A model generated the notes under the pieces. That model was not told the origin of the DNA. It did not search any database and saw only the letters and a list, made by a program, of their open reading frames with translations. Source: Flectobacillus sp. BAB-3569 (GTDB taxonomy: Bacteria; Bacteroidota; Bacteroidia; Cytophagales; Spirosomataceae). Taken from it: a stretch of 64,000 nucleotides of DNA. Below, piece after piece: positions 37,560 through 46,152 of this stretch; positions within the stretch are counted from its first letter, which is position 1; each line of letters opens with the position of its first letter. Both the position numbers and the translations under genes were made by a program. The stretch spans positions 1 through 64,000 of the forward strand of contig NZ_NJFZ01000024.1 in NCBI RefSeq assembly GCF_002270355.1, read 5' to 3'.

Positions 37560-39890
37560 ATGCTTACTCACATCCTTGGCTATCCACGTATCGGTAGCAA
37601 AAGAGAACTCAAAAAAGCCTGCGAACAATTCTGGTCAGGTAAAATCAGTAAAGAAGAATTACAGTCTCAGGCGTATCAGTTGAGACTAGAACACTGGAAA
37701 ATCCAGCAGGAAAATGGTATTGACCTTATTCCAAGCAACGATTTTTCATTGTATGATCATGTATTAGATTTGTCTTTGACCTTAGGGGTAATTCCACAAC
37801 GCTATCAAGCTTTAGTGGATGGAAAGTCTAGCAAGGAATTAGAAATATACTTTGCCATGGCACGTGGCTATCAAAAAGAGGGGTTTGATGTCGTAGCCTG
37901 CGAGATGACCAAATGGTTTGATACTAATTACCACTATATCGTTCCTGAGTTTACTAAAAATCAACAATTTTATAGATTTTCGAATAAACCTGTTCAAGAG
38001 TTTGAGGAGGCAAAACGCTTGGATATCGTTACAAAACCAGTCTTAATTGGTCCGGTTTCCTATTTGCTTTTAGGTAAAGAAAAGGAAAAAGGATTTAACC
38101 GTTTAGACTTGATTCAACGTTTGTTGCCTGTTTATATCGAGTTATTGCAAGAACTCGAAAGTCGTGGCGCACATACTATTCAAATCGATGAGCCATATTT
38201 GGTCATGGATTTGACAGAAAAAGAGAGGACAGTTTTTCAAGAGGTTTACCAACAAATCAGAAAAGCATTGCCAGCGCTTCAAATTGTTTTGGCAACTTAT
38301 TTTGAATGTTCTGGCGATAATTTAGCCACTACTTTGAGTTTGCCTGTCGACTGCCTTCATGTTGATTTAGTTCGTTGTCCATCTCAATTAGGAGATATTC
38401 TGAATCATGAAGATTTTGTGAATGGAACTACCAAACTTTCATTAGGTTTGGTAGATGGTCGAAATATTTGGAAAAATGATTTTACCAACTCCTTAAGTTT
38501 CATTGAAAAAGCCCTTTCAAAGCTTGGCGAAGACCGTGTTTGGATTGCACCATCATGTTCATTGTTGCATACGCCTTATGATTTGGATTTGGAAAAAGAC
38601 GAAAATGTATTAACACCGACGATTAAAAACTGGATGGCTTTTGCTAAACAAAAATTGAAAGAAGTACGCACATTAGCAGATTTGACAAAACCCCAATTAT
38701 TTAGCAGTTTGGCTTCTATTTTGACAGAAAACCAACAAGCTATTGAAAGTAGAAAGTCTTCAACATTGATTCACCGTCCAAGGGTTAAAGCCCAAATTCA
38801 AGGTATTAAAAATGCCGATTTTGAGCGTGAAGCACCATTTCCACTTCGCCAGTCGATTCAGAAAGAATTGTTACAATTGCCATTGTTGCCTACTACAACT
38901 ATTGGTTCGTTTCCACAAACCACAGACGTTCGTCAGTTGAGAGCCAATTATAAAAAAGGTCTGATTTCTGATGAAGTTTATACACAAGAAGTAGAAACAG
39001 AAATTAAAAAGGCGATACACTGGCAAGAAGAATTGGGCTTGGATGTCTTGGTGCATGGCGAATTTGAGCGCAATGACATGGTAGAATACTTTGGGGAGTT
39101 ATTATCTGGATATGTATTTTCTCAAAATGGTTGGGTACAAAGTTACGGCAGCCGTTGTGTGAAGCCTCCGATTATTTTTGGAGATATTGAGCGCAAGGAA
39201 GATATGACCGTTCGCTGGACGAAATTTGCCCAAGCGCAAACGACAAAGATTGTAAAAGGAATGCTCACAGGACCAATCACCATGTTACAATGGTCGTTTG
39301 TCAGAGATGACCAACCAAGACGATTAACGGCATTTCAGTTGGCCTTGGCTATCCGTGAGGAAGTTGTAGCTTTAGAAAAAGCAGGCATCAAAATTATCCA
39401 GATTGACGAACCTGCAATTCGTGAAGGTTTGCCACTTAGAAAAGAAAATGCACCAATTTACTTGGATTGGGCGGTAAAAGCCTTTCGTTTGAGCGCTTCA
39501 GGCGTATCTAATCGTACCCAAATACATACGCATGCCTGTTATTCAGAATTCAATGATATTATCGATTCGATTGCTGATTTGGATGCTGATGTCATTACGA
39601 TAGAAACCTCTCGTTCGCAAATGGAGTTATTGGATGCTTTTGCAGAGTTTAAATATCCTAACGAAATTGGACCAGGGGTATATGATATTCACTCGCCACG
39701 AGTACCGACGGTTGAAGAAATCACAACACTTTTGGAAAAAGCATTGACCTATATTCCATTAGAAAACCTATGGGTAAATCCTGATTGTGGACTGAAGACT
39801 CGTCACTGGGAAGAAACGGTAAAAGCCTTGAAAAACATGGTAGGCGCTGCCGAAGCCTTAAGAGCAGAAGTTGGCATAACCGTAAAATAG
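37560..39890 (+). CDS. metE: 5-methyltetrahydropteroyltriglutamate--homocysteine methyltransferase (B12-independent methionine synthase)
   Basis: 776 residues from the ATG at 37560 (MLTHILGYPRIGSKRELKKA), the expected MetE N terminus; the extra 12 codons upstream are not family-like. Two homologous TIM-barrel halves: the N-terminal half to about 400, and the C-terminal half from about LPTTTIGSFPQTTDVRQLR. Zinc ligands are visible in IHTHACYSEF (about 657-666) and NPDCGLKTRHWEE (about 740-752). It makes methionine by direct methyl transfer to homocysteine. The riboswitch upstream ties it to B12 supply. No metH lies in the window. Confidence 0.97.
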   Translation: MLTHILGYPRIGSKRELKKACEQFWSGKISKEELQSQAYQLRLEHWKIQQENGIDLIPSNDFSLYDHVLDLSLTLGVIPQRYQALVDGKSSKELEIYFAMARGYQKEGFDVVACEMTKWFDTNYHYIVPEFTKNQQFYRFSNKPVQEFEEAKRLDIVTKPVLIGPVSYLLLGKEKEKGFNRLDLIQRLLPVYIELLQELESRGAHTIQIDEPYLVMDLTEKERTVFQEVYQQIRKALPALQIVLATYFECSGDNLATTLSLPVDCLHVDLVRCPSQLGDILNHEDFVNGTTKLSLGLVDGRNIWKNDFTNSLSFIEKALSKLGEDRVWIAPSCSLLHTPYDLDLEKDENVLTPTIKNWMAFAKQKLKEVRTLADLTKPQLFSSLASILTENQQAIESRKSSTLIHRPRVKAQIQGIKNADFEREAPFPLRQSIQKELLQLPLLPTTTIGSFPQTTDVRQLRANYKKGLISDEVYTQEVETEIKKAIHWQEELGLDVLVHGEFERNDMVEYFGELLSGYVFSQNGWVQSYGSRCVKPPIIFGDIERKEDMTVRWTKFAQAQTTKIVKGMLTGPITMLQWSFVRDDQPRRLTAFQLALAIREEVVALEKAGIKIIQIDEPAIREGLPLRKENAPIYLDWAVKAFRLSASGVSNRTQIHTHACYSEFNDIIDSIADLDADVITIETSRSQMELLDAFAEFKYPNEIGPGVYDIHSPRVPTVEEITTLLEKALTYIPLENLWVNPDCGLKTRHWEETVKALKNMVGAAEALRAEVGITVK

Positions 39891-39901
39891 GCCTATCTCT
39901 A

Positions 39902-39936
39902 ATTGAGTGATTAGTGATTGAGTGGATGAGTGATTA
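39902..39936 (+). repeat. TGAGTGATT-rich repeat, left flank of a composite element
   Basis: Imperfect copies of TGAGTGATT just after metE; an inverted counterpart lies at 40096-40132. Similar tracts sit beside the hairpins at 9300, 56510 and 60035. Confidence 0.6.
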
Positions 39937-39952
39937 TGTTTTATATTTCACC

Positions 39953-39979
39953 AGAGACGATATGATTGCGTATTAAGCC
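39953..39979 (+). repeat. Decayed copy of the REP-like palindrome
   Basis: AGAGACGATATGATTGCGTA followed by TTAAGCC aligns with AGAGACGCAATGATTGCGTC plus AAGCC at 56560 but has lost the perfect symmetry. Confidence 0.6.
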
Positions 39980-39991
39980 ATTCATTTTTAG

Positions 39992-40047
39992 TACAATATC
40001 AAAAAAGCTGTCGAAAATTACTTTTCGACAGCTTTTTTGATATTGTA
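39992..40047. terminator. Bidirectional terminator with 26-bp perfect stem
   Basis: 39992-40017 pairs perfectly with 40022-40047, loop TTAC. It has the same layout as the other three: TATCAAAAAA, GC-rich core (GCTGTCG), 4-base loop, mirror image. It separates metE from the convergent gatC. Confidence 0.9.
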
Positions 40048-40123
40048 ATTTTTGACGAAATAGATTGTATCTCTACCAACAGTTTATAGATAAAAACAAT
40101 CACTCATTCGCTAAATCACTAAA

Positions 40124-40411
40124 TCATTCCATTACTTTCGGAACTCTAAAATACTCACCATCTTGTTTTGGTGCGTTTTTCAAACCTTGTTCACGAGAGA
40201 TATTTGGAATTACTTTATCTTCACGCAAAGCATTTACCTCAAGGCTCATGTGCGTCAAAGGTTTTACGTCTGCCGTGTCAATCTCATTGAGTTCTTCCAT
40301 CCATGTCAATACCGAATTGAGCGAACCCATCATTTCATCTTCAGCAGATGCGGGCATTTCGAGTCTTGCCAAATGAGCAATTTTTTGTAAAGCTTCTTTG
40401 TCGATTTTCAT
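40124..40411 (-). CDS. gatC: Asp-tRNA(Asn)/Glu-tRNA(Gln) amidotransferase subunit C
   Basis: 95 residues, normal for GatC: MKIDKEALQKIAHLARLEMPASAEDEMMGSLNSVLTWMEELNEIDTADVKPLTHMSLEVNALREDKV. It stabilises the GatA-GatB complex that converts misacylated Glu-tRNA-Gln or Asp-tRNA-Asn. gatA and gatB are not in the window. A small gene lies 26 bases upstream on the same strand. Confidence 0.95.
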   Translation of the reverse strand: MKIDKEALQKIAHLARLEMPASAEDEMMGSLNSVLTWMEELNEIDTADVKPLTHMSLEVNALREDKVIPNISREQGLKNAPKQDGEYFRVPKVME

Positions 40412-40437
40412 CAGAAAATAATTAAGTTAACAGAATC

Positions 40438-40626
40438 TCATTTCTCTAAATCATCACGACCTCTCAACTTTTTATCATCCATGTGTTTATTCAAAAACTC
40501 ATTGATTTTATTGATGTCAACAGTTCGATTGATTTCTCCGAAAGAGTTGATTGTTATATCGAATCCAGCAAGTTCGTCATGAACTTTCGGGAGTTCATTT
40601 TTTGTATTGTCTTTTTTCTTTGCCAT
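40438..40626 (-). CDS. Small conserved-looking protein of unknown function
   Basis: 62 residues from the ATG at 40626 (MAKKKDNTKNELPKVHDELAGFDITINSFGEINRTVDINKINEFLNKHMDDKKL...). Charged, soluble, no signal peptide, no membrane segment. Its position directly upstream of gatC on the same strand suggests cotranscription. I do not assign a function. A longer frame to 40668 is less likely. Confidence 0.7.
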   Translation of the reverse strand: MAKKKDNTKNELPKVHDELAGFDITINSFGEINRTVDINKINEFLNKHMDDKKLRGRDDLEK

Positions 40627-40825
40627 AACGTAGTTTAGAAATTTTGAGGTGAGAAAATAATTACTCAAATACTTCTCAAAGGTCTAAATTAATCACTTAA
40701 TCATTTATTTACTAATTTAACTTTCAGAGAAAAAGTAGTAAAGACTTCAGGTGAAAAAACATTACTTACCTCCAAATTCAAAAACTCTAAGCTTCGTATC
40801 AATTCAAGCTTTATTGAGTAGCAAA

Positions 40826-42322
40826 TTACAAGGTAGTTAATGCGGTATCAAGACGTTGAATGACGGCATCTTTACCGATAATCTCCATCAAAAGCATTAG
40901 GTCAGGGCCTGCACCTGCGCCTGTTACAGCTACACGAAGCGCCTGCATCACTTTACCCATTTTGATACCTAGTTTTTCTAATTCTGCCGATAAAGTATGC
41001 TTGATTTCGTCGGCTACATAGTTATCTAATGTAGGTAATGCTTCTTTGAATGCTGTGATAGCTTTTTTAGCATCGTCATTCCATTTTGAAGCAATCACCG
41101 CTTGGTCATAGCTTGTAGGAGCTACAAATAAGGCATTAGCTTCCGAAACAATTTGCTGAGGGAATGTTACACGCTCTTTGAACAAGTGAACGATTTTTAC
41201 GGCTTTATAGCTTTCAAATTCTGTCAAGTATTGAGCAGCTAACGCCTCGTCAGTTTGTTGACGCAAATATTGTTCGTTGTACCATTTGGCTTTATTGATG
41301 TCAAATTTGGCACCCGATTTATTGATACGCTCCAAAGAGAAAGCTTGAGTCAACTCATCCAGACTGAAAATTTCTTGTTCAGTACCAGGGTTCCAGCCTA
41401 AGAAAGCCAAGAAGTTGATTAACGCTTCTTTCAAATAACCTTCTTCTCTAAAACCAATTGATTTTACGCCTTCTGGATTCGTCCATTCTAATGGGAATAC
41501 AGGGAAACCGCCGATTTCTGCATCACGTTTTGACAATTTGCCATTGCCTTCTGGTTTAAGCAATAAAGGAAGGTGAGCAAATTGAGGCATCGTGTTTTCC
41601 CAACCAAAAGCACGATATAACATCACGTGCAATGGGGCAGAAGGTAACCATTCTTCTCCACGAATTACGTGAGTGATATTCATCAAATGGTCATCAACAA
41701 CGTTTGCCAAGTGGTAAGTTGGTAAACCGTCAGACTTCATCAAAACTTTATCGTCGATGGTCGAAGAGTGAACGTGTACCCAATCACGAATCAAATCCTT
41801 GAAGCGGATTTCTTCTTTCGCAGGTACTTTCAAACGAATAACGTACGGTTCGCCAGCTTCGATTTTTGCTTTTACCTCTTCGTCCGATAAAGTCAAAGAG
41901 TTTTTCAAGCGAGTGCGAGTTACGGCATTGTATTGGAAAGCAGAACCTTGGCTTTCGAAAGTAGCACGCATCGCGTCTAATTCTTCAGACGTATCAAAAG
42001 CATAGTACGCTTTGCCAGCATCCAACAAGATTTGGGCATGTTCTTGATAAATAGCCGAACGCTCAGATTGGCGATAAGGCTCATGTGGACCGCCTACACC
42101 AACACCTTCGTCAATAGTGATTCCCAACCATTGAAGCGACTCAATGATGTATTGCTCAGCGCCAGGAACAAAGCGGTTTTGGTCTGTATCTTCAATACGG
42201 AGCAACATTTTGCCCCCTAATTTTTTAGCTAATAAATAATTATACAGTGCTGTTCTTACTCCACCAATATGCAAAGGCCCCGTAGGGCTTGGAGCAAATC
42301 GAACTCTTACTTCTTGACTCAT
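40826..42322 (-). CDS. gltX: Glutamate--tRNA ligase
   Basis: 498 residues from the ATG at 42322 (MSQEVRVRFAPSPTGPLHIGGVRTALYNYLLAKKLGG); the frame up to 42460 adds 46 hydrophobic residues unlike the family and is rejected. Class I motifs: HIGG at about 18 and KLSKR (KMSKS equivalent, about 268). Normal length. It charges tRNA-Glu and, with the Gat amidotransferase (gatC nearby), probably also starts Gln-tRNA formation. Confidence 0.96.
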   Translation of the reverse strand: MSQEVRVRFAPSPTGPLHIGGVRTALYNYLLAKKLGGKMLLRIEDTDQNRFVPGAEQYIIESLQWLGITIDEGVGVGGPHEPYRQSERSAIYQEHAQILLDAGKAYYAFDTSEELDAMRATFESQGSAFQYNAVTRTRLKNSLTLSDEEVKAKIEAGEPYVIRLKVPAKEEIRFKDLIRDWVHVHSSTIDDKVLMKSDGLPTYHLANVVDDHLMNITHVIRGEEWLPSAPLHVMLYRAFGWENTMPQFAHLPLLLKPEGNGKLSKRDAEIGGFPVFPLEWTNPEGVKSIGFREEGYLKEALINFLAFLGWNPGTEQEIFSLDELTQAFSLERINKSGAKFDINKAKWYNEQYLRQQTDEALAAQYLTEFESYKAVKIVHLFKERVTFPQQIVSEANALFVAPTSYDQAVIASKWNDDAKKAITAFKEALPTLDNYVADEIKHTLSAELEKLGIKMGKVMQALRVAVTGAGAGPDLMLLMEIIGKDAVIQRLDTALTTL

Positions 42323-42438
42323 TATCTCTTGGTTTTTTTCAGACTGCAAAGATAATTGAGATTTATGTGAATATTGTATGGAAAAGGAAAAATAGCAGAG
42401 AAAGGGAGAAATGAGCATAAACCTAGAAGCGAAGAAAA

Positions 42439-42540
42439 CAAAAAATCCATCCATGTGCATGTAGTTTAGGAAACGTGGGTGCTACTATATCCGTAGCTGT
42501 CACAATTCTTCGATTACTACTACTTTACATGGATGGATTG
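42439..42540 (-). ncRNA. Candidate structured RNA ending in a terminator, between ridA and gltX
   Basis: A perfect 12-bp closing stem (42527-42538 with 42445-42456, core CCATCCATGT) encloses about 70 bases that can form further hairpins, for example GCTAC/GTAGC at 42481-42497. On the minus strand the closing stem runs into T6GTTTT, an intrinsic terminator. It is about 115 bases upstream of gltX and may be the end of the ridA transcript, an attenuator or a small RNA. It does not match any RNA class I know. Confidence 0.4.
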
Positions 42541-42582
42541 GGCTTTGAGCTATATCATATTTTTAAAACTGAATACTTTTCA

Positions 42583-42607
42583 AGCCGAAAGCCGATACCC
42601 GAATGCC
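42583..42607 (+). repeat. Copy of the GCCGAAAGCTGA-type intergenic repeat
   Basis: AGCCGAAAGCCGATACCCGA immediately before the ridA stop. Confidence 0.65.
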
Positions 42608-42609
42608 AA

Positions 42610-42981
42610 TTATGCTACAGCAATACAAGAAATCTCAACATTCACGTCTTTCGGCAAACGAGCTACTTCAACTGTTTCACGCGCAGGAGGATTAACTGTA
42701 AAATAGCTACCATATACTTCGTTAATCAAAGCAAAATTGTTCATGTCTTTGACAAAAATTGAGCATTTCACTACGTTTTCAAAAGTCATACCTGCTGCTT
42801 CAAGAATTGCCTTGAGGTTTTCCATCACTTGCTTGGCCTCTTCTTGGATGCTTGCACCTGCCTCTACCAATGCCAAGGCGATTTGACCAGATACATATAA
42901 CGTACCGTTTGATAGAACTGCTTGCGAATAAGGACCGATTGCCGCTGGCGCTTTTTCTGTGAAAATTATTTGCTTACTCAT
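42610..42981 (-). CDS. ridA: RidA family enamine/imine deaminase
   Basis: 123 residues from the ATG at 42981 (MSKQIIFTEKAPAAIGPYSQAV); the upstream extension to 43095 is not family-like. Motifs: GPYSQA, LYVSGQIAL and the C-terminal NPPARETVEVARLPKDVNVEISCIA, which carries the conserved Arg of the active site. It hydrolyses reactive 2-aminoacrylate and related imines made by PLP enzymes. Divergent from the VOC gene. Confidence 0.94.
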   Translation of the reverse strand: MSKQIIFTEKAPAAIGPYSQAVLSNGTLYVSGQIALALVEAGASIQEEAKQVMENLKAILEAAGMTFENVVKCSIFVKDMNNFALINEVYGSYFTVNPPARETVEVARLPKDVNVEISCIAVA

Positions 42982-43178
42982 GGATAGTTTAATACGTTTG
43001 TTAACGGAAAAAATGATTTTGCTCGCAAGATACAAAGTTTGATTCTTTATCAGGAAGGAAATTCTGATTATGTTCAATTGCCTTTCTTTTGTCATTGGTT
43101 TCTATGTGTTTTAGGGAATAGGCAACAGGCACAAGGCAAAGAGTAATAACCACAGCCATGCTTTTTCCAAAGCCCACT

Positions 43179-43202
43179 GCCGAAAGCTGACACCTGAAAG
43201 CC
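43179..43202 (+). repeat. Copy of the GCCGAAAGCTGA-type intergenic repeat
   Basis: GCCGAAAGCTGACACCTGAA, nearly identical to the copy at 37451-37473. Confidence 0.7.
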
Positions 43203-43215
43203 TAAAACACAAAAG

Positions 43216-43243
43216 TTAAATCTTATTCTGCACGATTACTTAA
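43216..43243. repeat. 28-base dispersed repeat, copy 2
   Basis: 26 of 28 bases match 33640-33667. Confidence 0.75.
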
Positions 43244-43282
43244 CTTAAAATCATTGGTCTTTTATCTAAACTATCTCCCATT

Positions 43283-43672
43283 ATGTTACCAATCAATCAT
43301 ATTCATCATATTGCCATTATTTGTAGCAATTACGAGGTTTCGAAAAAATTTTATACCGAAATCATGGGCTTCGAAATCTTACAAGAGGTTTACCGTGAAC
43401 ACAGAGATTCGTATAAACTGGATTTGAAAGTGAACGGACTATATCAAATAGAACTTTTCTCTTTTCCTAATCCTCCAGCACGTCCGTCACGCCCCGAAGC
43501 AGCAGGTTTGCGTCATATTGCTTTCGAAACTGACGATGTGAAACTTGTTCATCAATTAATTACCCAAAAAGGGGTCGAATGCGAGCCTGTTCGTATCGAC
43601 GAAACTACTGGCAAAGAGTTTTTCTTTTTTGCTGACCCTGATGGATTACCCATAGAGTTTTATGAAAAATAA
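43283..43672 (+). CDS. VOC family protein (YaeR/GloA2-like)
   Basis: 129 residues, one vicinal-oxygen-chelate fold: INHIHHIAIICSNYEVSKKFYTEIMGFEIL at the start, FPNPPARPSRPEAAGLRHIAFETDDV in the middle and FFFFADPDGLPIEFYEK at the end. His and Glu residues at the expected metal positions are present (HHIA, LRHIAFE, IEFYE). Similar to glyoxalase-like proteins of unknown substrate. The next gene starts inside its last codons (11-base overlap), so they are cotranscribed. Confidence 0.9.
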   Translation: MLPINHIHHIAIICSNYEVSKKFYTEIMGFEILQEVYREHRDSYKLDLKVNGLYQIELFSFPNPPARPSRPEAAGLRHIAFETDDVKLVHQLITQKGVECEPVRIDETTGKEFFFFADPDGLPIEFYEK

Positions 43673-44546
43673 AGGTGTTCAATATATGCTAATGTCCTCT
43701 TTATGTTTTGCCATAATGAGCGCCATAGCAAAAGTATTGGGCAAAGTATTTCCTTCGGTCGAACTAGTGTTTTTCCGAAATATTGTAGGATTAATTTTTA
43801 TTATTTCCTCCATCATCAAACGACCTTTACAACAAGTAGGAGGGCGGTTTGGTCTTCTGACTTTACGGGGTATTATGGGGACGATTTCTCTGTACACCTT
43901 GTTTTATTGCATTACCCATATTGGTCTGGCGCAAACAAGTACCTATGGACAAGCATTTCCCATCTTTCTTGCTATTTTTTCCTATTTCCTAACCAAGGAC
44001 GAGCGCCTCAACCGAAAGCAGTGGGCGGCCGTTGGATTAGGGTTTGTCGGAATTTTATTGATATTCAAACCAGATGTTCGAATTCCCATCCAGCATCATT
44101 TGGCAGGATTAAATTATGCGATTTTTACAGCATTATCTTTCCTATCAATACGCGAACTCAAACGATATTATGATACTCGCTCGGTGGTCATGTCATTTAT
44201 GCTTACAGGTGTTGTGGCGAGTATGATATCAATGATTCTGGGCGAATGGATTACTGACCATCGTTGGGATTTTATGATAGGAAAATTTGTAATGCCACAA
44301 GGTATGCAATGGTTCTGGGTGTTGCTTATGGGACTTTTGGCGATGTGTGTACAAATTTTTAATACCTTGGCTTTAGGTGCTGAAAAAGCAGGAATTGTAG
44401 GAGTTGTAAGTTATAGTAGCATCGTTTTCGCTATGATTCTAGGTACAATTTTGGGTGACAAATTACCAGATACGATTACCATTCTGGGCATAATTTGTAT
44501 TATTGCCTCTGGTATTTATATTTCCATCAAAAAGGATTCAAAATAA
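43662..44546 (+). CDS. DMT superfamily (EamA) transporter
   Basis: 294 residues, about ten membrane helices in two EamA repeats: YMLMSSLCFAIMSAIAKVLGKVFPSVELVFFRNIVGL at the start and AGLNYAIFTALSFLSIRELKRYYDTRSVV for the second half. It is likely an exporter of metabolites or amino acids. Its ATG overlaps the VOC gene stop by 11 bases. Confidence 0.9.
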   Translation: MKNKGVQYMLMSSLCFAIMSAIAKVLGKVFPSVELVFFRNIVGLIFIISSIIKRPLQQVGGRFGLLTLRGIMGTISLYTLFYCITHIGLAQTSTYGQAFPIFLAIFSYFLTKDERLNRKQWAAVGLGFVGILLIFKPDVRIPIQHHLAGLNYAIFTALSFLSIRELKRYYDTRSVVMSFMLTGVVASMISMILGEWITDHRWDFMIGKFVMPQGMQWFWVLLMGLLAMCVQIFNTLALGAEKAGIVGVVSYSSIVFAMILGTILGDKLPDTITILGIICIIASGIYISIKKDSK

Positions 44547-44558
44547 AAAAATATACCC

Positions 44559-45380
44559 ATGAAAAAAGTCTTAATAGGATTTATCGCCGTGATGGCTAGT
44601 TTGGCAAGTTGTAAAAAGTCTGGCAATGCATTCGAAACTGCAACGAGCGATACATTAACGTATGAAGTAAAAAAGTTTGAAAAGAAAAGCGATAACTGTG
44701 TAAAGGAAGACTCATTATGTGCAACAGTGCGTTTTGAGTATCCTTTTTTTAAGAATGAAGCATTAGACCAACAAGTTCAAACTGATTTAGTTGCTATTTT
44801 TCAGGATAGTTCTGATTCCACGGTTGTTCCTGCTAAAAAAGTAGAGGACTTAGCAGAGCCTTTCATTAAAGAATATGCACAAACGCTTGCCGAAGGAAAA
44901 AATTACGCTGAGGCAGCCAATGAGAAAAACCCTGGAGGTTTTTTTGTAATGCCTTGGATAGAGGAAGCAAGTTTGAAAGTCGATCGTCAGACGGATACGT
45001 ATTTGATGCTCAAGGCGAATACCAACTGGTTCAAAGGTGGAGCGCACCCTATCAGTATGGAATATTATTTTGTGTATAATCGAGAAACATTGAAAAGGGT
45101 AAAACTAGAAGACTTGTTTGAAAAAGGATTTGATCAAAAATTACTGGCAATAGCAGAGAAGCAGTTTCGAATCAATGAAAAACTTAAGACTAACGAGCCA
45201 CTAGATGACCTCCACGGATACTTTTTCGAAAATGCTAAGTTTATTTTAAATGATAATTTTACATTAACCCCAAAAGGACTTAAGTTTTTGTACAATGTGT
45301 ACGAAATTAAGGCATACGCTTTTGGTGTAACAGAGTTGGAGATTCCCTACGAAGACTTGAAAGAAATTTTAAAGAAATAG
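44559..45380 (+). CDS. RsiV-like lipoprotein (DUF4163/DUF3298)
   Basis: 273 residues, with lipoprotein signal MKKVLIGFIAVMASLASC. The first half (VRFEYPFFKNEALDQQVQTDL) fits DUF4163 and the second (NWFKGGAHPISMEYYFVYNRETLKRVKLEDLFEKGFDQKLLAIAEKQF) fits DUF3298, a domain pair seen in the lysozyme-binding anti-sigma factor RsiV and in PdaC. There is no sigma-binding part here, so it may bind a cell-wall ligand or inhibit lysozyme. It starts 12 bases after the transporter gene, so it probably belongs to that operon. Confidence 0.85.
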   Translation: MKKVLIGFIAVMASLASCKKSGNAFETATSDTLTYEVKKFEKKSDNCVKEDSLCATVRFEYPFFKNEALDQQVQTDLVAIFQDSSDSTVVPAKKVEDLAEPFIKEYAQTLAEGKNYAEAANEKNPGGFFVMPWIEEASLKVDRQTDTYLMLKANTNWFKGGAHPISMEYYFVYNRETLKRVKLEDLFEKGFDQKLLAIAEKQFRINEKLKTNEPLDDLHGYFFENAKFILNDNFTLTPKGLKFLYNVYEIKAYAFGVTELEIPYEDLKEILKK

Positions 45381-45692
45381 ACAAAAAAAGAGGCAAAATC
45401 TATTGAAATTGCCTCTTCTAAATTTAAGATTTAAGTGAACTTTTGTGTAAGATTTAACTATTAATTTGCAAAGGGTAAGGCAAACGTGTACATCTGTAAC
45501 CCATAATCTTATTTATTTAATTGTGACTAGTGTAGAATATTTGTGATAAGCTAAAGGTCAGCTATTTCTGCTCACTTTTAGTGTAGTATTGTGTAACAAA
45601 TGTAAGCTATAAGAAGTGGAAGGTCTTGACCGTTTACTCAATCATCGACCGTTCACGCATTTTTTTTAACAAGAATCAAGACGATTATTTTT
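45381..45692. other. Intergenic region with hairpin at 45390-45417
   Basis: 312 bases. AGAGGCAA (45390-45397) pairs with TTGCCTCT (45410-45417) after an A run, a likely weak terminator. The remainder shows no gene or RNA I can identify. Confidence 0.5.
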
Positions 45693-46025
45693 ATGATTAC
45701 ATGGCAAGATTTTGAAAAGGTAGACATCCGTGTGGGAACCATCGTTGAGGTGCAGGATTTTCCTAAGGCTAAGAAGCCTGCCTACCAGCTAAAAGTAGAT
45801 TTGGGAGAAGAACTTGGTATTAAAAAGTCCTCTGCTCAAATTACAAAGCTTTATAGCAAAGAGGAGCTTATCGGAAGACAGGTCGTTTGTGTGGTGAATT
45901 TTCCTCCTCGACAAATTGCCAATTTTATCTCAGAAGTACTCGTTACAGGATTTGAGCAAAGTGAAGGAGAGGTTGTACTTACAACAGTAGAAAGAAAAGT
46001 GCCTAATGGCTCAAGATTGTTCTAG
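45693..46025 (+). CDS. csaA: CsaA-like tRNA-binding domain protein
   Basis: 110 residues, a single tRNA-binding OB-fold: [48 protein letters not shown], then [22 protein letters not shown]. This is the CsaA form, a homodimeric chaperone-like protein reported to help export in Bacillus; its role in Bacteroidota is not established. Single gene. Confidence 0.92.
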   Translation: MITWQDFEKVDIRVGTIVEVQDFPKAKKPAYQLKVDLGEELGIKKSSAQITKLYSKEELIGRQVVCVVNFPPRQIANFISEVLVTGFEQSEGEVVLTTVERKVPNGSRLF

Positions 46026-46152
46026 ATAACTTTTTATTATTTAAAGGGTTAACAAATATTAACGTTTGAAACTTTTTTTCGAATCGAGAAGTTTAGTAAA
46101 TTGCAGCATAATTTATAGTCACGTTCTTTTTAGCCTTGATAACCTTCTCAAA

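Larger units (their letters stand above)
42982..43282. other. Divergent intergenic region ridA / VOC gene
   Basis: 301 bases. It contains a GGCA-rich low-complexity stretch near 43121-43145 and two dispersed repeats listed separately. No convincing promoter pair. Confidence 0.5.

Noticed and set aside
42475-42762. 95-codon plus-strand frame over the ridA end
   Set aside because: It runs across the structured element and antisense to ridA; no protein family features.
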